Assembly (NCBI GenBank): GCA_913055795.1 | Contig: CAJXLA010000004.1 | Span: 1-59,290, forward strand | DNA: 59,290 bases | From: an uncultured Alcanivorax sp. | GTDB lineage: Bacteria > Pseudomonadota > Gammaproteobacteria > Pseudomonadales > Alcanivoracaceae | Direction of reading: 5' to 3' | Shown here: positions 46,175 through 55,946 of the stretch, piece by piece | How positions within the stretch are numbered: the stretch's first letter is position 1 | Layout of the letters: every line of letters begins with the position of its first letter | Program-made: the position numbers and the translations under genes | The notes under the pieces: generated by a model | Databases searched by the model: none | Told to the model about the DNA's origin: nothing | What the model saw: only the letters and a program-made list of their open reading frames with translations

Positions 46175-48631
46175 TCAGCGTTCATCAGCCCGGGGGAGCG
46201 TGCTTCCCGCTGCCATCAATCGATGGAAGACATCCGGATCCAGGGGCTTGCTGTAATAAAAACCCTGGCCCACAAAGCAGCCCGATGCCTGCAGGGCCGC
46301 GGCGGTGGTCTCGTCCTCGATGCCCTCGGCTACCGTGCTCGCATCCAGCGCCCGGGCGATCCCCAGGACGGTATTGACCACTTCCTGGCTGTAGCGGTCT
46401 GCGAGCATGTGGAAGACGAAGCTCTTGTCCACCTTGATCTCGTTGAAGGGATAACGGTGCAGGTACCGCAACGAGGAATAGCCCGTGCCAAAATCGTCGA
46501 GGGACAGATACACGCCCAGGTCGTGGATCGCCGAGAGCTGGCGTAGCAATTCCTCGGATTCCTGCTCGAAGACGCTCTCGGTAATCTCCAGGGTCAGGTG
46601 TGCCGGGTTGATGCCGTGGCGATGCACGGCGTCGCGCACGGTCTCGGAGAAATCGCCCAGCGCGAACTGCACCAGGGACACATTGACGGCCAGGCGGTGC
46701 ACACTCAGCCCCGCGTCCTGCCACAGGCGCAGGCTGCGGCAGGCCTCGTTCAGGGCCCAGTCGCCGATAGGGCCGATGAGCTGACTCTGCTCGGCAATGG
46801 GAATGAACAGGCCCGGAGGCTGCAGTCCCCGTTCCGGATGGATCCAGCGGATCAGGGCCTCGGCCCCGATCACGCTGCCGTCGCCCAGGGCCACCTTGGG
46901 CTGGAAATACAGCTGGAACTCGTCACGCTCCAGCGCGGTACGCAATTCGGCGGCGATCCGGACACGGTTGCGCGTTTCTTCGTCCCGGGCTTCGGTATAA
47001 CTGCCCCATTTGCCGGGCCCGCCGTCCTCCACCACCCCGTAGAGGGCGATTTCGGCTTCACGGATCAAGTCTTCAATGGGCCGGCTGTTTTCGCCCAGCT
47101 CGGTGTAGCCGAAACGTGCGCCGACGCGGAGCTCGTTGCCATCGAGCACAAAACCCTGGTCCAGCACGTCGTCCATGCGCGCGCGCAGGCGTTCCCCCTG
47201 GGCGGCATCCCGGGCCGGCAGGTAGACCAGGAACTCGTCGCCACCGGTGCGCCCAACCAGCGGGACCGGGTCATCACAAAAGGACTCCAGCCGCTCGCCC
47301 ACGGCCGTGATCAACTGATCGCCCACGGAAAACCCGAAACTCTCGTTAATATCGCGAATCCGCACCAGATCGAGCATGACGAGCAAGCCCCCGGGTGGCC
47401 AGGTGTCGCCCAGCTCCCTTTCCATTTCGGCAACCAGACCATGACGCGAATACAGGCCGGTCAGCGGGTCCTCGTAGGCGAAGCGGCTGAGTTCCTGTTC
47501 CGCAAGCTTGCGCTCGGTGATATCCACATGCATCACGACCGCGCCCAGCTCACGCGCCTCGCCCGGTGCCCGTGCGAGATTGTTGACCATGACGCGAAAC
47601 CAGCGGGGCTGATCGGGTTGGTGACAGGGATACTCCAGCGTGAACAGATCCCGGCGACCGGCCAGAACCTCGCGCACGCCGCGGCTGACTTCCGCCGCCT
47701 CGCGCGCGTAGCTACCCATGGCCTGATCGCAGATGGCGGGATAATTCCGCCCCACGCCGTAATCGTCGTCGTCCGCGTAGGCATTGTCACAACCAAAACG
47801 GCGCCATTCGTGGTTCACGTCAACGATCGTGCCCTCCCGGTCGAGCAGAGCGATATGGGCGGGCAACGCGTTAATGAGGGACTGACGAACGCCCAGCGTA
47901 TGCGCCAGTTCGTCGAGCATGTGGTTGAAGGTGCGCGCCAGCCGTCCCAGCTCGTCTTCCCGGTCCACGCGGGCGCGCGCGGAAAAGTCGCCATCTTCCA
48001 CCGCCTGAACGGTTTGCTGCAGGTTGCAAACCGGCTCGCGCAAGCGCCGGTGCAGAAAACGGAACGCGGAAAAGCTGGCTACGGCAAAGAGCAGCGCCGC
48101 GGCCACGAAAATCCCCACCACCCAGGAGGTGGTGTTCGCGAGCTCGGCGCGGCGGTCCCGTATGGCCCGGGCTACGACGCTGTCGAGCGCGATCCCGTGA
48201 CCGGACACCCGGGTCAGGAAGACCTGGGCACGAGGCGATAACGCCAGCGGACCCACCCCCGAGCCGCTCCCCCCCGGCGCGTCGGCTTCACCCACCACAT
48301 TCACGCCCTCGAGCGCTTGCACAATGGTCTCGATCTGATCCGCCGCCTTGCGCGCATCCGGGTAGTTCCGGCCCAGGTTCTTGAGACGCTCCTGGATGCT
48401 GTGGGCGGAATCCCGATACGCGGCCCAGAGCCCCGGATCGCCCCCCAGCACAAGGAGGCTGTCACTGGCGGCGGAAAAGCTGTTGATATCGCTCTGGAGC
48501 ACATAAAGCCCGGACAGCGTTTCACGCTGCTGGTGCAGGTTATACCAACCCGCGCCCGCCAGGATCAGCAGAATCACCACACCCACTGCGGAGATAACTT
48601 CCAGGGCCCGGGCCAGTCGCAGCAATCTCAT
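46175..48631 (-). CDS. Membrane GGDEF/EAL c-di-GMP sensor protein
   Basis: An 818-residue inner-membrane protein: helix 1 (12-30), a periplasmic helical domain (~31-167), helix 2 (168-190), HAMP (~191-245), PAS (~250-370), GGDEF (~385-545; signature GRTGGDEFLVYL intact) and EAL (~565-805; IGAEALIRWIHPERG, LSLDDFGTGYSSLRYL, KVDKSFV). Both catalytic signatures look intact, so it may both make and break c-di-GMP. It overlaps the upstream gene for a periplasmic binding protein by 4 bp (ATGA), suggesting that the binding protein delivers the signal to the periplasmic domain. Confidence 0.93.
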   Translation of the reverse strand: MRLLRLARALEVISAVGVVILLILAGAGWYNLHQQRETLSGLYVLQSDINSFSAASDSLLVLGGDPGLWAAYRDSAHSIQERLKNLGRNYPDARKAADQIETIVQALEGVNVVGEADAPGGSGSGVGPLALSPRAQVFLTRVSGHGIALDSVVARAIRDRRAELANTTSWVVGIFVAAALLFAVASFSAFRFLHRRLREPVCNLQQTVQAVEDGDFSARARVDREDELGRLARTFNHMLDELAHTLGVRQSLINALPAHIALLDREGTIVDVNHEWRRFGCDNAYADDDDYGVGRNYPAICDQAMGSYAREAAEVSRGVREVLAGRRDLFTLEYPCHQPDQPRWFRVMVNNLARAPGEARELGAVVMHVDITERKLAEQELSRFAYEDPLTGLYSRHGLVAEMERELGDTWPPGGLLVMLDLVRIRDINESFGFSVGDQLITAVGERLESFCDDPVPLVGRTGGDEFLVYLPARDAAQGERLRARMDDVLDQGFVLDGNELRVGARFGYTELGENSRPIEDLIREAEIALYGVVEDGGPGKWGSYTEARDEETRNRVRIAAELRTALERDEFQLYFQPKVALGDGSVIGAEALIRWIHPERGLQPPGLFIPIAEQSQLIGPIGDWALNEACRSLRLWQDAGLSVHRLAVNVSLVQFALGDFSETVRDAVHRHGINPAHLTLEITESVFEQESEELLRQLSAIHDLGVYLSLDDFGTGYSSLRYLHRYPFNEIKVDKSFVFHMLADRYSQEVVNTVLGIARALDASTVAEGIEDETTAAALQASGCFVGQGFYYSKPLDPDVFHRLMAAGSTLPRADER

Positions 48632-49650
48632 CGTGCAAGCTCCTGCTTACCCGGCTGCGGGATCGAGACCCGGTAATGATTCAGCTTGCGCAAGGGCCCG
48701 GGCTCGACCAGTTCCAGCACCCCCGGCACCGCGGATGAGGTGTTGCCATAGCCCGCTTCGCGCGCCCATCGCAGTTGCAGGCTCAGGCCGTTGAGCACGG
48801 TCCAGTCCAGATTCAGATCATAATCCAGTACGTCCCAGCTGCGTATGATCCGGTTCCGGGCTACATCCATGCGACGGGTGTAAAGCGCCAGCGCCTGATC
48901 GCGATGGCTCTCGATCCAGTCGATGGCGCGGATATAACCCCGCAGCAGATCACGCACCCGCCCCGCATGGTCTCGAACCCAGGAACGGCGCGCCACGATC
49001 ACCCAATGGGCAGTATAGGCGCTGCTGCCGGGCAGGATGCGCAAGCCGCCTTCGGCCGTTTCCGCCGTGCGCGAGGTCCAGGGCTCCCAGAGCACAGCGG
49101 CGTCCACCTTGTCCTCGATCAACGCCTGTGGCAGCTGCTCTATCGCCAGATCCCGCACGCTCACCCGGCTGGTATCCAGCCCGTGCATGCGCGCGAACAG
49201 CGACCAGACGAATTCCGCGTTGGTGCCCTTCATCAGCCCCACCCGGCGCCCCTCCAGATCACCCGGGGCCGACACCGGGCCGCCGTCGAGACTCACCACC
49301 TGATTCAGGCGATGCGAGTGCACCAGGTTGCCCAGGATCACGGGATCGTCGGCACCGCCGGGCGAGGCGTCACGCAGCGCGTCGATCACCAGCGGCGTCT
49401 TGGCCATGAGCGCGATCTCCGCTTCGCCGGCACGCAGGCGTTGCAGGTTGCGTCGGCCCGAATCGCCGTACGCGATTCGCACATCGGCAGCGGCACCACG
49501 GAAATAACCGCGTTCGTCGGCCACCAGGGTGGGCAGATCCCCCAGATACTGCACCCCCAGCAGACGCGGGGGATCCGGCTCCTCGGCGACAGCGGGGACC
49601 GGCCCAAGAAGAACCAGAACCCACAGGAGCCGCCCGAGTGCTCGCGTCAT
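48628..49650 (-). CDS. Periplasmic substrate-binding protein (NMT1/SsuA-like) coupled to a c-di-GMP sensor
   Basis: A protein of about 340 residues with a Sec signal (RLLWVLVLLGPVPAVAEE). The fold is the nitrate/sulfonate/thiamine-precursor binding type: GVQYLGDLPTLVADERGYFR, SGRRNLQRLRAGEAEIALMA (each partly shown), GRRVGLMKGTNAEFV, AAVLWEPWTS and LLRGYIRAIDWIESH. No ABC permease or ATPase gene is nearby, so a sensing role with the overlapping GGDEF/EAL gene is likelier than transport. The start is uncertain: ATG 49650 fits the signal peptide, while ATG 49689 has the stronger ribosome site (GGAAGGGG). Ligand unknown. Confidence 0.85.
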   Translation of the reverse strand: MTRALGRLLWVLVLLGPVPAVAEEPDPPRLLGVQYLGDLPTLVADERGYFRGAAADVRIAYGDSGRRNLQRLRAGEAEIALMAKTPLVIDALRDASPGGADDPVILGNLVHSHRLNQVVSLDGGPVSAPGDLEGRRVGLMKGTNAEFVWSLFARMHGLDTSRVSVRDLAIEQLPQALIEDKVDAAVLWEPWTSRTAETAEGGLRILPGSSAYTAHWVIVARRSWVRDHAGRVRDLLRGYIRAIDWIESHRDQALALYTRRMDVARNRIIRSWDVLDYDLNLDWTVLNGLSLQLRWAREAGYGNTSSAVPGVLELVEPGPLRKLNHYRVSIPQPGKQELAR

Positions 49651-49829
49651 GGTCGCCAATGCTCCTGGTTGGGGGCCCTGTCGATCCATTTCCATCCCCT
49701 TCCCTGCATTCGCCCGCGGCGGCGAATGCCAAGCGTTTCAGGCCACACACTTCAGTTAACCCCAGTACGTCCCACCAGGCAAGGCCGGTGCTGTCCCCGA
49801 CAGGGATGCCGGCCCGATCGTCCGCCGAA

Positions 49830-50523
49830 TCAAATCTCGCGCACGGTCAGCACGATCCCCGCAAGGATCAGCACCACGCCCAGCCACTGGGACGGTTTCA
49901 GGCTTTCCGATAGCAACACCACGGCCAGAATCGTCGTGCCCGCAATGGCCAGCGCGCGCAAACCCGCCATGGCGGCCGACACCGGTGCGCCCAGCGAGAA
50001 GGTTAGCAGGCTGTTAAACAACCCCTTGCGTACTCAGCGTGGCCTGAAGCGTGCAGCTGGTGTGCTTTGTTGAGAAGGGAAGGGTGGTTCCCTTTTCGAG
50101 CGACAAAGTGCAGCAGATGGGCGTTTCAGGCCTCGCCCTGCGGGGCTTTCAGGCTGGCCCGCACTCATCGTTGCCCCTTTTCGACGTGTGGGCACACGCC
50201 TTCAAAAGCGCGCCTCGATTGCGAACCAGTCTGAAAGCCTGAGTACGCAAGGGGTTGTTTAACAGCCTGCTATAAACGCCGATCACATAGAAGCTCCAGA
50301 GCCCGCCGGCCAACAGGGCCCAGCCCATATTGTCCGCCGCAGGCAGGGACAGCGGCACTCGCGAGATCAGCGCGGCGATCACCATTACGGATACGAGCGT
50401 CATGGCCGCTTCCACCGTGGCCGCGCTCAACGGGTGCATGGATTGCACCGCCATCTTGGAGGCCAGGGGCGCGGTGATGGCCGCTATCGCGGTTAGCGTG
50501 AAGGCGATCAGCCAGTGGGGCAT
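49830..50523 (-). pseudogene. EamA-type small transporter gene interrupted by a 265-bp element
   Basis: The N-terminal part (50523 down to 50271: MPHWLIAFTLTAIAAITAPL... WSFYVIGVY) and C-terminal part (50005 down to 49830: TFSLGAPVSAAMAGLRALAI... LILAGIVLTVREI) together give a ~143-residue protein with one EamA domain and four to five helices, a half-size DMT transporter. Removing exactly 265 bp (50006-50270) rejoins the two halves in frame; as it stands translation stops inside the element at 50149. The gene is therefore inactive or makes a truncated product. The substrate is unknown. The 179 bp between here and the binding-protein gene hold no supported feature. Confidence 0.85.
50006..50270. 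mobile_element. MITE-like non-coding element with perfect 32-bp terminal inverted repeats
   Basis: The termini 50006-50037 and 50239-50270 are perfect 32-bp inverted repeats (outer end GCAGGCTGTTAAACAACCCC). TA follows on each side (50004-50005, 50271-50272), extending the symmetry to 34 bp. The ~200-bp interior codes for nothing recognisable and has further short inverted stretches (GAAGGGAAGGGTGG...; ACGTGTGGGCACACG). It sits in an EamA gene. TA flanks suggest a relative of the IS630/Tc1-type elements, yet frame restoration needs no net duplication, so the target-site rule is unsettled. No transposase is present. Confidence 0.88.
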
Positions 50524-50580
50524 AAAAAGGTGTTATCGACGGGGTTTCAAATCATACGAATCACACGGCCGGAACCCCAA

Positions 50581-50841
50581 TTACGCCACCGATTCCGCCT
50601 TCACATCCCAGCCGGGGAATACCAGCACGGCCGGATGGCACCGAAGTGAGCGCGCCAACGTCTTGGCGCGTTCCACACCGAGCCGAACCCGGTCATTTTC
50701 GATAGCGGAGATGGTGGACTGCGGCAGTCCCGTTGCCGAGGCCAGATCATTCTGGCTCATCTGCTGGAGCTCGCGCAGAATCCGAACGGATTCGCCAACG
50801 CTGACTTCAACGCTTTTTTGGGCTTTCCGATAGTCCGACAT
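50581..50841 (-). CDS. XRE-family antitoxin (HigA-like)
   Basis: An 86-residue helix-turn-helix protein. LRELQQMSQNDLASATGLPQ followed by STISAIENDRVRLGVERAKT is a typical XRE/HTH_3 domain (residues ~20-75). The rest, RSLRCHPAVLVFPGWDV, is a short C-terminal extension. It lies one base after the toxin gene stop (TGATATG), with its ribosome site (GGGAGAAA) inside the toxin gene. Toxin-first order is that of higBA modules. It should bind the toxin and repress the AT-rich promoter upstream of the toxin gene. Confidence 0.9.
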   Translation of the reverse strand: MSDYRKAQKSVEVSVGESVRILRELQQMSQNDLASATGLPQSTISAIENDRVRLGVERAKTLARSLRCHPAVLVFPGWDVKAESVA

Positions 50842-50842
50842 A

Positions 50843-51124
50843 TCATTTTCTCCCGTAATCGTGGGGAGTTACCTTTTGAACCTCTACGAAGACCTGGTCC
50901 TTTTGCACCCTGTAGATCACGCGGTACTGGATGTTAAGCCGCGAGGAGCGAAATCCCTGCCATTGCCCCGATAATGCTTCATCCTTGAAACCGCGAATCT
51001 CCTTCAGTCCCTGCGGCCCCGAAATCGCCACAATATCCTTCCATTTTTCATAGCGCTTCTGCACCTCAACCGGCGCGGCGGCAAGATTTTTCGCCACCTT
51101 CCTGTGTTCGTAGACTGTCCACAT
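50843..51124 (-). CDS. RelE/HigB-like mRNA interferase toxin
   Basis: A 93-residue RelE-superfamily protein: MWTVYEHRKVAKNLAAAPVEV, KEIRGFKDEALSGQWQGFRS (each partly shown), SRLNIQYRVIYRVQKDQVFV and VQKVTPHDYGRK. Basic residues at the C-terminus and the Tyr/Arg core of the beta sheet resemble HigB/RelE/ParE ribosome-dependent nucleases. Toxicity is inferred. There is no ribosome site before the ATG: the 12 upstream bases are A/T only, and the predicted transcript start is almost at the start codon, so the message may be leaderless. It pairs with the antitoxin gene one base downstream. Confidence 0.88.
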   Translation of the reverse strand: MWTVYEHRKVAKNLAAAPVEVQKRYEKWKDIVAISGPQGLKEIRGFKDEALSGQWQGFRSSRLNIQYRVIYRVQKDQVFVEVQKVTPHDYGRK

Positions 51125-51130
51125 ATATTT

Positions 51131-51161
51131 TTTATAGTATATGCCTTTTTCAGGATGTCAA
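51131..51161 (-). promoter_or_regulatory. Promoter/operator of the toxin-antitoxin module
   Basis: On the minus strand, -35 TTGACA (51161-51156) and -10 TACTAT (51139-51134) are separated by 16 bp. An AT-rich dyad (CATATA and TATATG, 51122-51143) overlaps the -10 and the start codon and is the likely operator for the antitoxin or the complex. The predicted start site (~51127) leaves almost no leader. Confidence 0.6.
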
Positions 51162-51255
51162 GATTGCCTTATCCCGAGGGCGATGGACCGGAGTTTCGGG
51201 CCGAATTCGGGCGGTCGAGGCAAGGATGCCCCTCCTACAGCGTTGGGCGGAAACA

Positions 51256-51282
51256 AAAAACCCGGCACGCGGCCGGGTTTTC
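51256..51282 (-). terminator. Intrinsic terminator of the gcv operon
   Basis: Read leftward: AAAACCCGGCC-gcgt-GCCGGG followed by TTTTTTG. It is a GC-rich stem with a U-tract, 23 bp after the gcvPB stop codon. The A-run on the other side could make it work weakly in the other direction as well. Confidence 0.85.
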
Positions 51283-51304
51283 TGCTGCTTGAGAACGACG
51301 CCCA

Positions 51305-52783
51305 TCAGGCGGCGCCTTCCTCCTTGTACGCCAGATCCAGCTCCTTGGCGGCCTGGACTTCGTCCAGGCGCGTGAGCGGCTGGGTATAGGGGGCGCCGTG
51401 GAGCAGGTCCGGGTCGTCTTTGGCTTCCTTGAGAATGTTTTCCATGGCGTCCACGAAACGATCCAGGGCTTCCTTGGTCTCGGTCTCCGTGGGCTCGATC
51501 AAGAAGCATTCCGGCACCAGCAACGGGAAGTAGACCGTGGGCGCGTGCTGGTTGTAGTCCAGCAGGCGCTTGGCCACATCCACCGCGGTGACGCCGTTAT
51601 GCTTCGCCTGACGTGCGAAGGTGAGCAGGAATTCGTGGCTGGCACGCCGGCTCGGATAGGCGGCGTCACAGCCCACATCCTGGAGGCGCTTGCTCAAGTA
51701 GTTCGCGGCCAGGGTAGAGTACTCGCCCACGCGGATCATGCCTTCGCGGCCGAGGACCATGGCGTAGAAGTAGGCGCGCAGCAGCACGCCGGCATTGCCC
51801 ATGAAAGCGGACAAATGGCCGATGGAATCGGGCAGCTCATCCGTATCCTTCCAGTAGAAGGAACCGTTGTCGCGCTGGCCTACAACGGGCGTGGGCATGT
51901 AGCGCTGCAAACGCTTCGACACGCCCACGGGGCCGGCACCGGGACCACCGCCGCCGTGCGGCGTGGCGAAGGTCTTGTGCAGGTTCATGTGGATGACGTC
52001 GAAGCCCATGTCACCCGGGCGTACCTTGCCCAGGATGGCGTTCAGATTGGCGCCGTCGTAATAGAGCAGGCCGCCGGCGTCGTGTACCGTCTTGGCGATT
52101 TCCTCGATCTTGCGCTCAAAGACGCCACAGGTGGACGGATTGGTCATCATGAGACCCGCGGTCTGCGGACCCACGGCTTCCTTGAGCGCGTCCAGGTCGA
52201 CGTCACCGTCCTTGCCCACCGGCACTTCGCGTACCTTGTAGCCGCACATGACGGCGGTGGCCGGGTTGGTGCCGTGCGCCGCTTCCGGAATCAGGATCTC
52301 GCTGCGCTCGTCATCGCCGTTGGCCTCGTGATACTTGCGGATCATGGCCACGCCGGAGAATTCGCCCTGGGCACCGGCCATGGGCGCAAGCGATACATCT
52401 TCCATGCCCGTGACTTCCTTGAGGAAGTCCTGGAGCTCGTGCATGCACTCCATGTAGCCCTGGCTGTGCCGTTCCGGCGCCAGCGGATGGCGCGCGAGAA
52501 AGCCGGGCATCATGGCGGCCTTGTTGGCCCCGCGCGGGTTGTACTTCATGGTGCACGAACCCAGCGGATAGAACTGCTTGTCGATGGCGAAGTTCTGGGC
52601 CGAGGTATTGGTGTAATGACGCACCACCTCGGGCTCGCTCACTTCCGGCAGGGCCGGCTTGCCCTCGCGGCGCAGATGCGCGGGCAGATCCGCCAGGGCG
52701 TTGTCGTCCACCGCGCGCGGAATCTGCGCGGCGGCCCGGCGGCCGGGGCGGGAATGTTCAAAAATCAGCGGATTGGTACTCAT
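51305..52783 (-). CDS. gcvPB: Glycine dehydrogenase (decarboxylating) subunit 2
   Basis: A 492-residue C-terminal half of the split P protein. PLP lysine K270 sits in [37 protein letters not shown] and TNPSTCG are conserved. With GcvPA it forms the heterotetrameric P protein that decarboxylates glycine and passes the aminomethyl group to lipoyl-GcvH. It overlaps gcvPA by 4 bp (ATGA) and ends the operon before a terminator. Split P proteins occur in Gram-positives, archaea and part of the gammaproteobacteria. Confidence 0.96.
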   Translation of the reverse strand: MSTNPLIFEHSRPGRRAAAQIPRAVDDNALADLPAHLRREGKPALPEVSEPEVVRHYTNTSAQNFAIDKQFYPLGSCTMKYNPRGANKAAMMPGFLARHPLAPERHSQGYMECMHELQDFLKEVTGMEDVSLAPMAGAQGEFSGVAMIRKYHEANGDDERSEILIPEAAHGTNPATAVMCGYKVREVPVGKDGDVDLDALKEAVGPQTAGLMMTNPSTCGVFERKIEEIAKTVHDAGGLLYYDGANLNAILGKVRPGDMGFDVIHMNLHKTFATPHGGGGPGAGPVGVSKRLQRYMPTPVVGQRDNGSFYWKDTDELPDSIGHLSAFMGNAGVLLRAYFYAMVLGREGMIRVGEYSTLAANYLSKRLQDVGCDAAYPSRRASHEFLLTFARQAKHNGVTAVDVAKRLLDYNQHAPTVYFPLLVPECFLIEPTETETKEALDRFVDAMENILKEAKDDPDLLHGAPYTQPLTRLDEVQAAKELDLAYKEEGAA

Positions 52784-54138
52784 TGCAGTACCTCCTGCAA
52801 GGCGTTGGCAAAGCGATCCATCTCGTCTTCCGTGCGCTTTTCCGTGGCGCAGATCAGCAACTGGTCATCCTGGCCGTGGTACGACTGTGACAGCGGGTAG
52901 CCGGCGAGGATATTCTGCTCGCTGAGCGCATCCACCACGGCCTGGGCCGGTTTCGGCAATCGGATCACGGCCTCGTGGAAGCCGGGCGCCGTAAAGGCCT
53001 TCTCCACGCCGTCAATGGCGGTGAGCTTGTCCAGCAGCTGATTGAGCTTGCTGTGGCTCTGGGCGGCCGTATTGGTCAGCCCTTCCGGCCCCAGCAGCGC
53101 CATGTGGATGGTCGCCGCGGTCATGGCCAGGCCCTGGTTGGTGCAGATATTGGACGTGGCCTTGGACCGGCGGATGTGCTGCTCGCGCGCCTGCAGCGTC
53201 ATGGTATAGCCCGTGCGCCCTTCGGTATCTTCCGCCTTGGCGATGATCCGGCCGGGCATCTGACGCACCAGCTTGCGCGTGCAGCACATGAAACCGAAGT
53301 AGGGGCCGCCCGAGGAGATGGGGCAGCCCAGCGGCTGGCCCTCGCCCACGACAATGTCGGCGCCCTGCTGGCCCCATTCACCCGGCGGCGTCAAAAGCGC
53401 CAGGGCCGTGGGGTTCACCAGTGCGATCACAAGCATGTTCTGCTCGTGCGCCCAGTTGGTGAGCGCGTCCACTTCCTCGATGGAGCCGAAGAAGTTGGGT
53501 TGCGGCACCACCAGCGCGGCATAATCGTCGCCCTCATAGGGCTTGAGGCTGTCCGTCAGGGTCTGACCGGCCTCGGTGCAGAAGGGCACCAGTTCCTGTT
53601 CCACGCCCTGGTTGGAGGTAATGCTCTCCACGGCCGCGCGATAACGCGGGTTGACGGCATCCGGAACCAGTACCCGGCGCGATTTGGACTTGCGGTTGGC
53701 CCGCAGCGCCATCAGCACGGCTTCCGCCAGGCCCGAGGCACCGTCATAAACGGAGGCGTTGCTCACCTCCATGCCGGTCAGGCGCGACATCATGGTCTGG
53801 AATTCATAGATGGTCTGGAGCGTGCCCTGGCTGGCTTCGGCCTGATAGGGCGTGTAGGCGGTGTAGAACTCACCACGCGTAGCCAGCTCCCAGACCGCGG
53901 CCGGCACATGATGGTCATAGGCGCCCGCGCCCAGAAAACACAAAGGCTGACCATCGCGCGCGGCGCGTTCGCCCATCTGCGCGAGCACCTCCATTTCCGG
54001 ACGACCCTCGGGCAGTTTGTCGAGCTTGTCCGCCTTCAGGTGGGCGGGGATCTCGTCAAAAAGCGCCTCGATGGATTCAGCGCCGATGGTATCCAGCATC
54101 GACCGGACTTCGTCCGGCGTATGGGGAATATAGGGCAT
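52780..54138 (-). CDS. gcvPA: Glycine dehydrogenase (decarboxylating) subunit 1
   Basis: A 452-residue N-terminal half of the split P protein: [18 protein letters not shown] at the start, [37 protein letters not shown] and [20 protein letters not shown] (each in part). It lacks the PLP lysine, which lies in GcvPB. Translation of the partner is coupled through ATGA. gcvH ends 66 bp upstream. Length matches the family. Confidence 0.96.
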   Translation of the reverse strand: MPYIPHTPDEVRSMLDTIGAESIEALFDEIPAHLKADKLDKLPEGRPEMEVLAQMGERAARDGQPLCFLGAGAYDHHVPAAVWELATRGEFYTAYTPYQAEASQGTLQTIYEFQTMMSRLTGMEVSNASVYDGASGLAEAVLMALRANRKSKSRRVLVPDAVNPRYRAAVESITSNQGVEQELVPFCTEAGQTLTDSLKPYEGDDYAALVVPQPNFFGSIEEVDALTNWAHEQNMLVIALVNPTALALLTPPGEWGQQGADIVVGEGQPLGCPISSGGPYFGFMCCTRKLVRQMPGRIIAKAEDTEGRTGYTMTLQAREQHIRRSKATSNICTNQGLAMTAATIHMALLGPEGLTNTAAQSHSKLNQLLDKLTAIDGVEKAFTAPGFHEAVIRLPKPAQAVVDALSEQNILAGYPLSQSYHGQDDQLLICATEKRTEDEMDRFANALQEVLQ

Positions 54139-54204
54139 GATCGATTCCGTCTGTGTCGTGCAAGGCCCGCCCGGGGGCGGGCCGTGAATCGGAAAACCGG
54201 CGAA

Positions 54205-54600
54205 TCAGTCCTCGTCGTCTTCCAGCGTGGTGGCGTAATCGTCCGCGCTGAGCAGCTCGTCCCATTCCGCCTTGTTGGCCGGCTTGAGCTGATAGATCCA
54301 GCCATCGCCGTAGGGGTCCTGGTTGACCAGCTCGGGGCTGTCTTCCAGGTTCTCGTTGACGGCGATGACTTCGCCGGACATGGGTGCATAGATGTCGGAG
54401 GCCGCCTTGACGGACTCCACAACGCCACACTCGTCACCCGTGCTGATCTCGTCGCCGACTTCGGGTGGCTCGACAAAGACGAGATCACCCAGCGAGTCCT
54501 GAGCATGATCGCTGATGCCCACATAGACGTTGCCGTCGTCTTCCATGCGGACCCACTCGTGGCTCGTGGCGTAGCGCAGTTCTTCGGGAATTTGGCTCAT
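54205..54600 (-). CDS. gcvH: Glycine cleavage system H protein
   Basis: A 131-residue lipoyl carrier protein. The lipoylated lysine is K65 in [26 protein letters not shown] and [16 protein letters not shown] are canonical. It shuttles the aminomethyl group among the P, T and L proteins. The start (54600) is 17 bp after gcvT. It is highly acidic, with a DDED tail. No L protein gene (lpd) is in the window, as usual. Confidence 0.97.
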   Translation of the reverse strand: MSQIPEELRYATSHEWVRMEDDGNVYVGISDHAQDSLGDLVFVEPPEVGDEISTGDECGVVESVKAASDIYAPMSGEVIAVNENLEDSPELVNQDPYGDGWIYQLKPANKAEWDELLSADDYATTLEDDED

Positions 54601-54617
54601 TTCCCCAGGCTCCCCAT

Positions 54618-55697
54618 TCAGAGATATTTGTAGACGGTCTTGCCGTTACGTACGAAGGGCGGTTTCACCACCCGCGCCGGCAAGCGCTTGTTGCGAATTT
54701 CCACTTCTACCTCGCCGGTCACGCCGGCGGGCAACCGCGCCAGGGCAATCGCCTGGCCCAGGGTGGGCGAGAAGGTACCGCTGGTGGTCTCGCCCTCGCC
54801 CTGGTCCGTGATGACGCGCTGGTGCGGGCGCAACACACCCTTGCTCTCCAGCACCAGACCCCGCAGCACGGGATGGTCCTCCTCGCGGCGACGCTCCAGC
54901 GCGGCCCGACCGATAAAGTCCCGGCCCTCGGTCCACGCCACGGTCCAGCCCATATTAGCTTCCAGGGGCGTGATGGTTGCGTCCATGTCGTTGCCGTAGA
55001 GGTTCAGCCCGGCTTCCAGACGCAATGTATCGCGCGCGCCCAGACCCACCGGCTCGACGCCCGCGTCCAGCAGCGCCTGCCAGAAGTCTGGCGCCTGCTC
55101 GCCCGGCAGAATCAGCTCCAGGCCGTCTTCGCCGGTGTAGCCGGTGCGCGCCACGGTCCAGCCCGCGCCCTCGCAAAAGGTGAAGGGCTTGAGCGTGCTC
55201 GCATGCTGCGCCACCGCCGACGGCAACAGATCCGCCAGCCGACCGCGTGCCTCGGGCCCCTGCACGGCCAGCATGGCCAGATCCGGATGCTCGCGAACCA
55301 CGACATCAAAGCCTGACGTCTGTTCTTCCATCCAGGCCAGGTCCTTTTCGCGGGTCGCGCAATTTACCACTACACGGTAGCCGTTGTCGCGTTTGTAGAC
55401 GATGAGGTCATCAATGACGCCGCCGTCCTCATTGAGCATGGCGGTATAGAGCGCCTGCCCGGCCTCAACGTTGGCTACGTCGTTGGCGAGCAACCGGCGC
55501 ATGTAATCGGTCGCCTGTTCGCCCTGGATGTCCACCACCGTCATGTGGGAGACATCAAAGACGCCGGCGTTGCGGCGCACGGCATGGTGCTCGTCCAACT
55601 GGGAACCGTAATGGATGGGCATGTCCCAGCCGCTGAAATCCACCATCTTGCCGCCGGCGGCCAGATGCGCGTCGTAGAGGGGTGTTCTGTTGCCCAT
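54618..55697 (-). CDS. gcvT: Aminomethyltransferase (glycine cleavage T protein)
   Basis: A 359-residue T protein: [41 protein letters not shown], and [14 protein letters not shown], with the folate-binding Asp region conserved; the C-terminal domain has GAGRLGNFI-unlike but family-typical [11 protein letters not shown]. It transfers a one-carbon unit to tetrahydrofolate, releasing ammonia. It is the first gene of the operon. The 268-bp leader upstream (55698-55965) shows no glycine-riboswitch core motifs and no clear promoter hexamers; it contains the upstream gene's terminator. Confidence 0.95.
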   Translation of the reverse strand: MGNRTPLYDAHLAAGGKMVDFSGWDMPIHYGSQLDEHHAVRRNAGVFDVSHMTVVDIQGEQATDYMRRLLANDVANVEAGQALYTAMLNEDGGVIDDLIVYKRDNGYRVVVNCATREKDLAWMEEQTSGFDVVVREHPDLAMLAVQGPEARGRLADLLPSAVAQHASTLKPFTFCEGAGWTVARTGYTGEDGLELILPGEQAPDFWQALLDAGVEPVGLGARDTLRLEAGLNLYGNDMDATITPLEANMGWTVAWTEGRDFIGRAALERRREEDHPVLRGLVLESKGVLRPHQRVITDQGEGETTSGTFSPTLGQAIALARLPAGVTGEVEVEIRNKRLPARVVKPPFVRNGKTVYKYL

Positions 55698-55917
55698 ATT
55701 GGTACGTCCGTACTAACCAGTGGGATTCCGGTCTTCAGACCGAGGGGTGCACAGGATGCCGGGACTCGGCCGGGGATGAAAGGGGGAGATGACTATTCGG
55801 CAAGTCAAAGTGCTCGTGGACGCAAAACCGCTCATGTCGGAGGGAAATCTGTTCAAGTAACAGACGAACCAGAACCAGCTTCCGTGCAAAAAGGCCGGGG
55901 CAGCCGCACCGGGCTGC

Positions 55918-55946
55918 AAAAAAGCCGGGATGACCCCGGTTTTTTG
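55918..55946 (-). terminator. Intrinsic terminator of the upstream unknown gene
   Basis: Read leftward: AAACCGGGG-tcat-CCCGGC followed by TTTTTTT, about 20 bp after the stop at 55966. A second stem (GCAGCC...GGCTGC) with a downstream TTTTT run lies just beyond, near 55887-55919, so termination may be tandem. It separates this gene from the gcv operon. Confidence 0.85.

Noticed and set aside
50051-50242. Coding frame inside the MITE-like element
   Set aside because: 63 codons without a ribosome site or similarity to transposases; the element appears non-coding.
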